Assembly: GCA_027024125.1 (NCBI GenBank)
Contig: JALVSV010000361.1
Coordinates: 1-11,515 of the forward strand
DNA length: 11,515 nt
Reading direction: 5' to 3'
Source of the DNA: Methylothermaceae bacterium
GTDB taxonomy: Bacteria; Pseudomonadota; Gammaproteobacteria; Methylococcales; Methylothermaceae
A program made the position numbers and the translations under genes. Positions 6,871 through 11,515 of this stretch are shown here, piece by piece (position 1 is the first letter of the stretch; each line of letters begins with the position of its first letter). Below the pieces are notes generated by a model. The model saw nothing but the letters and a program-made list of their open reading frames with translations. It ran no database searches and had not been told where the DNA came from.

Positions 6871-7677
6871 TCAGTTCAGAGCAATTCTGGCCAACATCGA
6901 TCCCGCCAGTGCCAACAGTAACCAGCCAAAAATGCCTTGAATGCGGCGTTTGTCGGTTTTAATGGACAGATGGGCCCCGAAGCGGGCTCCCAGAAAGACA
7001 ATTGCGGCCAACAGCAAAGAAGTGCGCCAGTCCCAGTGGCCGGCGAGCAGATGTCCACTGAAACCTGCAGCGGCCGTCAGACCCACCATCAGGGAACTGG
7101 AACCAATGGCGATCTCGATGGGAACACCGAGTACCAGCACCATCAACGGTACCAGGAACATGCCGCCGCCGATTCCCAGCAGCCCGCTGGCGAAACCCGC
7201 CAGGCCCGCCAGTGGCAGGCGAAGCAGAAGGTTGACCCGATAGCTGTGGCTGCTGTGCTGGCGCTGCCAGCACAGTCGCGTCAATGTCGGCAGACGGGCG
7301 CAGCTTTCTATCCTCAGATTTGCGATCATCAAAACTGCGACGAGCGCGACAAGCGCAGCGAACGTCAGAGTGAGAAAAACCTGGGAGAACCTTTCTGAGA
7401 TCAAACCCCCCGCGAATCCCCCCGCCACAGCTGCCGCTTCAAGGGTCAGCGCCAGTGGCCAGTCGATGACCCCGGCACGATAGTACACCGGCAGAGCTGC
7501 AACGGCACCTGACATGATCAGGAACAGGCTGGTGGTGGCAGCGATATGAAAATCGACTCCGAAAATGACCTGCAATGGGGTATAGACAGCACCGCCCCCC
7601 TGACCCAGCATGGCAAACAGCACGGCGGTCAGGAACATCAGGATCCACAACAGGACGCCGACAGGTGTCATCAACAT
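6871..7677 (-). CDS. TauE/SafE-family (DUF81) membrane transporter, putative sulfite or organosulfonate exporter
   Basis: The 268-aa inner-membrane protein has about eight hydrophobic segments and the internal duplication typical of the family. Each half carries the glycine-rich signature: GQGGGAVYTPLQ (25-36) and GLLGIGGGMFLVPL (165-178), each followed by a small-residue helix (HIAATTSLF 44-52; EIAIGSSSLMVG 188-199). A longer hydrophilic loop with two cysteines (126, 136) separates the halves. Family members are linked to export of sulfite or other C1/C2 sulfur anions, but the substrate here is not shown by the sequence and no sulfur gene adjoins it. The start at 7677 has AAGGAGA 8 nt upstream; the ATG two codons later is less well spaced. 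It stands alone, flanked by inverted repeats A and B, with a hairpin plus T run and a second inverted repeat in its leader. Confidence 0.87.
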   Translation of the reverse strand: MLMTPVGVLLWILMFLTAVLFAMLGQGGGAVYTPLQVIFGVDFHIAATTSLFLIMSGAVAALPVYYRAGVIDWPLALTLEAAAVAGGFAGGLISERFSQVFLTLTFAALVALVAVLMIANLRIESCARLPTLTRLCWQRQHSSHSYRVNLLLRLPLAGLAGFASGLLGIGGGMFLVPLMVLVLGVPIEIAIGSSSLMVGLTAAAGFSGHLLAGHWDWRTSLLLAAIVFLGARFGAHLSIKTDKRRIQGIFGWLLLALAGSMLARIALN

Positions 7678-7700
7678 GGCAGGGTCTCCTTGACCAGATC

Positions 7701-7732
7701 AAAAAAGTATCATTCCAGATTTCCCTGGAATG
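7701..7732 (-). terminator. Hairpin with T run in the exporter gene leader: attenuator or terminator
   Basis: Read on the minus strand, CATTCCAG and CTGGAATG form a perfect 8-bp stem with a 6-nt loop (7711-7732), then ATAC and six T (7701-7706). It lies only 34 bp before the start codon and just ahead of the ribosome site. No minus-strand gene ends upstream, so it is either a leader attenuator or a stop for stray transcription from the repeat region. The stem is only moderately GC-rich and the T run begins 4 nt after it, so strength is uncertain. Confidence 0.45.
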
Positions 7733-7747
7733 GGAAGCTTAGCCTGA

Positions 7748-7784
7748 ATATTGCAGTGCATCTCTCCACGGCGCAATGCAATAT
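7748..7784. promoter_or_regulatory. 12-bp inverted repeat upstream of the exporter gene
   Basis: ATATTGCAGTGC (7748-7759) and GCAATGCAATAT (7773-7784) pair at 11 of 12 positions across a 13-nt spacer. The outer eight are perfect. It lies 70-107 bp upstream of the exporter start, a fitting place for a dimeric repressor or activator site, although it could also fold as an RNA leader hairpin. No regulator gene is in the window to pair it with. Confidence 0.4.
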
Positions 7785-7884
7785 CCGGGTTAGGATTGAA
7801 TCGAGTCGCATCCCGACGATGGGGAAGTTTTTGCTGAAAGTATGCCATTGATCCATTATGGCAGAAAGGTCTTTTATTGTTTAA

Positions 7885-8160
7885 GAGGCAGGTGGTGTGA
7901 TTCGAAAGCCTCGCCGGCAGGGAGGCCGGCGCGGAGCCTGAAGGGGCGAGCCCGGACCTACAAATTTGACGGGAACAAATTTGAACAGCCGCAGGCTGGC
8001 CCCAACGGGGTGAACCACAGGGAAGTGGTTCATAAAGTCCAGTGAACTTTCGCAGACGGGTGAGCGACCAAACAGGGAAGTTTGGGCAGGGCTTTCTTGC
8101 GTAGCAGGACTGCACAGAAAAAAGTATTTACGGCGTTTTTCGAAGCAGACCACCTGCCTC
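7885..8160 (-). repeat. Element B: 276-bp hairpin-array repeat, inverted relative to element A
   Basis: The ends are an inverted repeat of 22 bp with two mismatches; the outer 12 (GAGGCAGGTGGT, 7885-7896) are perfect against 8149-8160. Inside, in the order opposite to A, are CGCCGGC/GCCGGCG (7912-7931), CAAATTTG/CAAATTTG (7961-7983), CAGCC/GGCTG and CCCC/GGGG (about 7985-8010), GAACCAC/GTGGTTC (8012-8031, identical to A), and CCAAAC/GTTTGG (8068-8085). The core is nearly identical to A, but the outer arms and the first and last stems have different sequences with pairing kept. It carries no gene and no clear target-site duplication. It sits upstream of the exporter gene. Confidence 0.83.
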
Positions 8161-8250
8161 ATCCAGAATAATAGATGACGGAGCCCTGCTGTCAGGTCAT
8201 GGCCTGTTGACTTCCATGATGGCCCTGTTTCGTACCGGATGCCCGGCCAG

Positions 8251-8293
8251 ATCCCGGTTTCTTCACCACAGGGACCGGGATTTTTTGTTTTTT
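8251..8293 (+). terminator. Rho-independent terminator with no gene in front of it
   Basis: ATCCCGGT (8251-8258) and ACCGGGAT (8274-8281) form a perfect 8-bp stem, followed on the plus strand by six T, one G and six T. There is no plus-strand gene upstream for more than 1 kb; the region holds only element B and an exporter gene on the other strand. The minus strand lacks a T run, so it is one-directional. It may be left over from a lost gene, or may end a short untranslated transcript, for example one running through element B. Confidence 0.6.
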
Positions 8294-8383
8294 GGCTGGT
8301 TCGACGAGGGGAATGTTTTGCCAGGGAAGGGAAAACCCATCATTTGGTGGAGTCGTGTGGGTTTACAGGTTTCCATATGAGGG

Positions 8384-8833
8384 ATGATCTTCGAAGTGGT
8401 GGGCTTGGGAAGCGCGAACGTCAATCCGGTCATCCGCTTTTCCGAGGCGACCGGATTCTTCCGTGGATTTTCTGATCCGGTACAGGACATCGTCAACCAA
8501 ACCATCATCACCTATCAGGGCGCTGGTGAAGCATTCAGAAACGGTATCCGGGTGGGAGAGTTCTCAAGTGTCTTCCCCAACGATCCTGCGGTTTTGGCAG
8601 GGGTTGCAAGGGACGTCACCAATCAGACCCTGTCTTTTGGCGACGTGGAACTGGAGCTTTTCAATCAGGGCCCAAATCCGATTACGGTTTCAACCCTGTC
8701 CTTTCTGGCCGTCGCCAACACTGTCCAGGCAGTGCCCGAACCCTCATCCCTGCTGCTGTTTGCCATCGGCATCGCGGGTCTGACCGGTCGCAGGTTGAGC
8801 CGTCAGGCATGGGACCGGCATCTCAGGACCTGA
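8384..8833 (+). CDS. PEP-CTERM sorting-domain protein, probably a truncated remnant
   Basis: The 149-aa frame ends with a clear PEP-CTERM signal: VPEPSS (117-122), a short hydrophobic helix (LLLFAIGIAGL, 123-133) and basic residues (GRRLSRQ). Such signals send exported proteins to exosortase-type processing at the membrane. The N-terminal part has no signal peptide, no recognised domain and no usable ribosome site (only GAGGG directly against the ATG), and a stop codon lies in frame at 8378-8380. The frame stays open above that stop to about 8219 but does not encode a signal peptide either. The simplest reading is a 5'-truncated gene. The last eight residues (WDRHLRT and the preceding Ala) come from sequence that looks like the left arm of element C, so the 3' end also seems altered. 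A short intact secreted protein with a start I cannot see is the alternative. Confidence 0.6.
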   Translation: MIFEVVGLGSANVNPVIRFSEATGFFRGFSDPVQDIVNQTIITYQGAGEAFRNGIRVGEFSSVFPNDPAVLAGVARDVTNQTLSFGDVELELFNQGPNPITVSTLSFLAVANTVQAVPEPSSLLLFAIGIAGLTGRRLSRQAWDRHLRT

Positions 8834-9076
8834 GCCTCAGACGGGCCCCTTCGGTCATCCGCCGCAGGGGCCTGTTGCCTGCCTCCCGTATCATCCATTC
8901 CAGCTGCGGCATTCATAAAGACCGGTCAGAGGAAGTTCTCGGTTCTGTCGAACTGACCGATTTCCCTTTCGTTCGTCCGAGTTCCTGGACATGGAAGTGC
9001 AGACAGGTCTTTCCTGCGTGTCAGGATTGCGCAGCATGAAAGGATTTTCAGCAAACCGAGGCACGTACCCCATGCC
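8806..9076 (-). repeat. Element C: diverged third copy of the hairpin-array repeat
   Basis: The reverse complement of about 8985-9076 lines up with the left third of element A (an AATCCTTTC block, TGCTGCGC, TCCTG/CAGGA hairpin, then a stem with TTCCNT loop at 8985-9002: CTGGAC/GTGCAG with one mismatch). The ATTCATAAAG stretch near 8911-8920 matches the GGACTTTATGAA block of B. The remainder is too diverged to align by eye. The outer arms may be GGCATGGG at 8806-8813 and the CCCCATGCC at 9068-9076; their spacing of 271 bp equals the length of A and B, which supports them, but the left boundary is tentative. If right, the element runs into the end of the PEP-CTERM frame. It fills most of the gene-free stretch 8834-9168. 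Confidence 0.55.
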
Positions 9077-9107
9077 CCGGTCCCAATGTGACTTTCACGG
9101 CAACTCT

Positions 9108-9136
9108 TTATATCGTGGGTTGTTCCCGGTTATAGT
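9108..9136 (+). promoter_or_regulatory. Candidate sigma-70 promoter for the pfkB-marC pair
   Basis: TTTATA (9108-9113, four of six to TTGACA) and TATAGT (9131-9136, five of six to TATAAT) are 17 bp apart, about 33 bp before the ATG at 9169. The short AT-rich patch stands out from the GC-rich surroundings. The evidence is only the match to consensus and position. Confidence 0.35.
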
Positions 9137-9168
9137 AACGGTACTCTGATTCGAATCGGAAATCCCTC

Positions 9169-10107
9169 ATGTCTATCGCCACCCTGACCTTGAATCCCGC
9201 TGTGGATGTGACCTATGAGATCGGACGTCTGATACCGGACCGCAAGGTCCATGCCACCGCCACCCGCTTCGACGCCGGCGGCAACGGTATCAACGTGGGG
9301 CGGGCGCTGAAACGTCTGGCCATACCGGCGAGCAACTTCTGTGTCCTGGCCGGGGAGACTGGCGAATTTCTGCAGCGTCTCCTGCATAAGAATGTGGATG
9401 ATCCTGACTATGAATGGGTGGACAGGGAGACCCGGATCAACTGCACGGTACTGGAGGAGGAGACGGGAGATCAGTACGAGGTCAGCGGCATCGGACCTGA
9501 GTTGCCACGGGAAAGTCTGGATGCGCTGTTACAGAGATTCGTTTCCAGGGTGGGGAATGGGTTTGGCGTGGCGACAGGATCGGTTCCTCCTGGAGTGGAA
9601 AACGATGTCTATGCCGGATTGATCGAGCAGATCCAAAAGAACGGGGGCAGGGCGATCCTGGATGCCCATGGTGAACTGCTGCGCGAGGGAATCAAGGCAG
9701 CACCTTTCCTGGTGAAGCCAAATCATTTCGAACTCGAGCAACTGGCCGGCAGACCCCTGGCAGGCATGGATTCCGTGGCCGCTCAGGCACGCAAGCTCCT
9801 GGAAGTGGGCGTGAAGTATGTCTGTGTCTCCCTGGGAGGTGAAGGTGCGCTGCTGACCTCGACAGACGTGACTCTGTGCGCAATCCCACCCAAAGTACCG
9901 GTTCGTTCCACCGTGGGTGCCGGAGATTCGATGGTGGCAGGTCTGGTGGCGGGATTTGCCAGTGGAAAATCTCTCGAGAATATTCTGCGGCTGGCCGTTG
10001 CCTGCAGTGCGGGAACCGTCAAACAACCGGGTACGGAACTGTTTTCTCCAGGGGAGCTGCTGGAACTGATGAAACAGGTTGAGATTCGTGTCCTGGATTC
10101 AATCTGA
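9169..10107 (+). CDS. pfkB: PfkB-family phosphofructokinase (6-phosphofructokinase II type)
   Basis: The 312-aa cytoplasmic kinase belongs to the PfkB/ribokinase family and should phosphorylate fructose 6-phosphate (or 1-phosphate) with ATP. It opens with TLTLNPAVD, the start shared by PfkB, FruK and LacC proteins. Substrate-side GGNGINVGRAL lies at 37-47, VKPNHFELE at 182-190, the nucleotide-side VSLGGEGALL at 220-229, and the catalytic STVGAGDSMVAG at 247-258 with Asp253 as the base in the GAGD anion hole. TGDQYEVSGIGPEL (99-112) and the GTVKQPGTELFS ending look more like E. coli PfkB than FruK, and no fru phosphotransferase genes are nearby, so the glycolytic role is favoured; FruK or tagatose kinase remain possible. 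The ATG has only a weak GGAA 8 nt upstream. A marC-like gene follows 16 bp downstream. Confidence 0.85.
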   Translation: MSIATLTLNPAVDVTYEIGRLIPDRKVHATATRFDAGGNGINVGRALKRLAIPASNFCVLAGETGEFLQRLLHKNVDDPDYEWVDRETRINCTVLEEETGDQYEVSGIGPELPRESLDALLQRFVSRVGNGFGVATGSVPPGVENDVYAGLIEQIQKNGGRAILDAHGELLREGIKAAPFLVKPNHFELEQLAGRPLAGMDSVAAQARKLLEVGVKYVCVSLGGEGALLTSTDVTLCAIPPKVPVRSTVGAGDSMVAGLVAGFASGKSLENILRLAVACSAGTVKQPGTELFSPGELLELMKQVEIRVLDSI

Positions 10108-10123
10108 ATGGAGGAGGTAGGTC

Positions 10124-10774
10124 ATGTTGTTTGTCATCAAAGCATTCATCAGTCTGCTGATCATCGTCAACCCCCTCGACGCCCTGGCCGGTTTTTTCAC
10201 CCTCGCTGCCGAACGCCCGGTCGAGGAACGCCGTGTCATCGCCAGAACCGCCGCCCTGGCGATGACGGTCATCCTGCTGATTGCCGTCTGGATCGGTGAG
10301 TTGGTTCTGCTGCTGTTCGGTATCAGCCTGGGCGCCTTCCAGGTGGGGGGCGGGTTGGTGGTTCTGCTGATGGCGATCGCCATGCTCTATGCCCGTTCCA
10401 GTGCCCTGACCCAGACCACTGCAGAGACTGACGAGGCGGCGGGACGCGACAGCATCGCCATCGTTCCCCTGGCGATTCCGATCATGGCGGGGCCCGGGGC
10501 GATCAGCGTCGCCGTCCATCATGCCTCCCACGTCAGTGGACTGGGTGGCAGAATGGTGTTGTCCGCAGTGGTTCTTCTGGTGGGCTATTTCATCTGGATG
10601 ATTCTGCGCAAGGGCGAATCCATTCACGAGTTCCTGGGGATCACCGGGATCAATATACTGCGTCGGGTGGCAGGGCTGATTCTGGCGGCCGTGGGCGTGC
10701 AGATCATCGCCAATGGTCTGGTGGATCTGTTTCCCGGGTTGATGGGCTCAGGCAGTGCCGGACACCTGGATTGA
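10124..10774 (+). CDS. MarC-family integral membrane protein
   Basis: The 216-aa inner-membrane protein has six predicted hydrophobic segments. Family marks are IVNPLDALAGFF (14-25) in the first helix and IVPLAIPIMAGPGAIS (113-128) in the fourth, with a hydrophilic loop (92-110) between. MarC proteins (including YchE and YhgN) have no firmly established function; the old link to multiple antibiotic resistance in E. coli was not supported for marC itself. The start at 10124 has an excellent ribosome site (GGAGGAGG, 6 nt spacing). It lies 16 bp after the pfkB-like gene, so the pair is probably one transcript. Its last 27 bp overlap the end of a convergent transporter gene, with no terminator between. 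Confidence 0.88.
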   Translation: MLFVIKAFISLLIIVNPLDALAGFFTLAAERPVEERRVIARTAALAMTVILLIAVWIGELVLLLFGISLGAFQVGGGLVVLLMAIAMLYARSSALTQTTAETDEAAGRDSIAIVPLAIPIMAGPGAISVAVHHASHVSGLGGRMVLSAVVLLVGYFIWMILRKGESIHEFLGITGINILRRVAGLILAAVGVQIIANGLVDLFPGLMGSGSAGHLD

Positions 10775-11515
10775 TCTTGTCATGGCGACCAGTACTGCGG
10801 CTGAGAGCAGAGTCATGACGGCGGCAAAAAGAAACGCGCTCTGATGGCCATACCACTGCCATAGACTGCCGAACAGGACCGCCCCGGGCAGGGCCGCCAG
10901 CCCCACGGCCATGTGGTACAGACCGAATGCGGTGGCTTTCAGTTTGGTCGGGGCACGATCACCGATCAGGGCTCGTTCCGGGCCTTCGGTCAGGGCCAGG
11001 GAACCGGCATAGGCCAGGAACAGGCCCCATGTCAGCATGGGACCGTCTTGGGCAAAGGCCAGCGATAGCAACACCAGAACCCTGAGACTCCAACCCCCCA
11101 GTAATATCGGCAGCCGGCCGAGCCGGTCCGACAATTCGCCTCCCACCATGGCCAGGGGGGTCTTGATGACGCTGGCGGCTGCCCAAAGCAGGGGCGCCCA
11201 GGCGATTTCCAGACCGCGGCTGGTGGCCCACAGAATGAGAAACACTTCCGGGGTGGTGGCCAGAGCCAGCAGGCTGCCGGCAAGAATCAATCCCTTGATG
11301 GAAGTGTCCAGACTGTGCCAATGCAAGGGGGGAGAGCGGACGGGAATGGGTCGGGTGGATTCACTGAGGCCGAAAATCAGCAGCATCAGAACTAGCAGGC
11401 CAGGGATGGCCGACCACAGGAAGACCTCCTGCAGGAGAAGACCTTGTTGCAGCAGCACGAAGGCCAGTACCGGGCCGACTACAGCGCCTGCGTTGTCCAG
11501 CGCCCGGTGCAGGCC
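10748..11515 (-). CDS. MFS transporter, 5' end outside the window
   Basis: The minus-strand frame stays open to the window edge, so the gene begins beyond 11515; 255 codons are visible. The first visible residues read GLHRALDNAGAVVGPVLAF, a wording typical of the end of helix 4 and helix 5 in a family of bacterial major facilitator transporters. The rest shows about eight membrane helices, a central loop (RPIPVRSPPLH), and the GGELSDRLGRLP motif (the second-half copy of the MFS GxxxDRxGRR signature) near visible residue 130. RALIGDRAPTKLKATAFGLYHMAVG is the second-half counterpart of the start. A GTG at 11458 could look like a start but lies inside this homology. The substrate is not predictable. 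The gene converges on the marC-like gene and overlaps it by 27 bp. Confidence 0.88.
   Translation of the reverse strand, partial: GLHRALDNAGAVVGPVLAFVLLQQGLLLQEVFLWSAIPGLLVLMLLIFGLSESTRPIPVRSPPLHWHSLDTSIKGLILAGSLLALATTPEVFLILWATSRGLEIAWAPLLWAAASVIKTPLAMVGGELSDRLGRLPILLGGWSLRVLVLLSLAFAQDGPMLTWGLFLAYAGSLALTEGPERALIGDRAPTKLKATAFGLYHMAVGLAALPGAVLFGSLWQWYGHQSAFLFAAVMTLLSAAVLVAMTRSIQVSGTA

Noticed and set aside
6837..6871. An integron attC-like pair, GCCTAAC at 6837 and GTTATGT at 6865, just before the exporter gene's end
   Set aside because: The right site does not fit GTTRRRY, the span of 35 bp is too short for an attC, the inner arms do not pair, and no integrase or cassette is nearby.
6718..6921. 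Small plus-strand open frame of 67 codons
   Set aside because: It has no ribosome site, no recognisable domain, and its last 50 bp run antisense through the exporter gene.
6341..8160. A and B as the ends of a composite transposon carrying the exporter gene
   Set aside because: There is no transposase, no target-site duplication at the outer ends, and the end sequences of A and B differ.
8844..8872. GGCCCC/GGGGCC hairpin downstream of the PEP-CTERM frame as its terminator
   Set aside because: No T run follows on either strand and the loop is 17 nt; it is more likely part of element C.

Overview
The window looks like a chromosomal stretch of a Gram-negative bacterium, most likely a gammaproteobacterium. 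The grounds are a moderately high GC content with good Shine-Dalgarno sites, a lipobox lipoprotein, a PEP-CTERM sorting signal, TauE/SafE and MarC membrane proteins, and palindrome-rich intergenic repeats. There is no rRNA, tRNA, CRISPR array, integrase, transposase or phage gene. The species cannot be fixed from the sequence alone.

Left part (1-6171, all minus strand): five genes read right to left. They are a SagB-type nitroreductase (5521-6144) whose stop overlaps the start of an M28 metallopeptidase (4508-5524) as ATGA, a ZIP9-like metal transporter (3537-4355), a lipoprotein of the YtcJ-like amidohydrolase family with an extra cysteine-rich tail (1338-3269), and a secreted Ntn hydrolase of the choloylglycine hydrolase / penicillin V acylase family (190-1296). 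The last two look like an operon of extracytoplasmic amide- or ester-cleaving enzymes. A natural substrate cannot be read from the sequence.

Middle part (6145-9168): a low-density accessory-like region with one TauE/SafE exporter gene (6871-7677, minus) and a PEP-CTERM protein fragment (8384-8833, plus). The rest is repeats. Three long (about 275 bp) elements, A (6341-6615), B (7885-8160) and C (about 8806-9076), share a central array of hairpins. A short relative D (32-132) lies downstream of the first gene, and an unrelated small inverted repeat E lies at 6179-6243. A and B are in opposite orientation on either side of the exporter gene. The outer arms and several inner stems match within each copy but differ between copies, so base pairing is kept while the sequence changes. 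This is the most interesting signal in the window and suggests a folded DNA or RNA element rather than a plain MITE.

Right part (9169-11515): a PfkB-type phosphofructokinase (9169-10107) and a MarC-family membrane protein (10124-10774) form a plus-strand pair 16 bp apart. A minus-strand MFS transporter, cut by the window edge, converges on them and overlaps the marC-like 3' end by 27 bp.

Overall the coding part is made of known families. I see no multi-gene defence, secretion or natural-product system. The repeat family and the regulatory leader of the exporter gene deserve the closest look.
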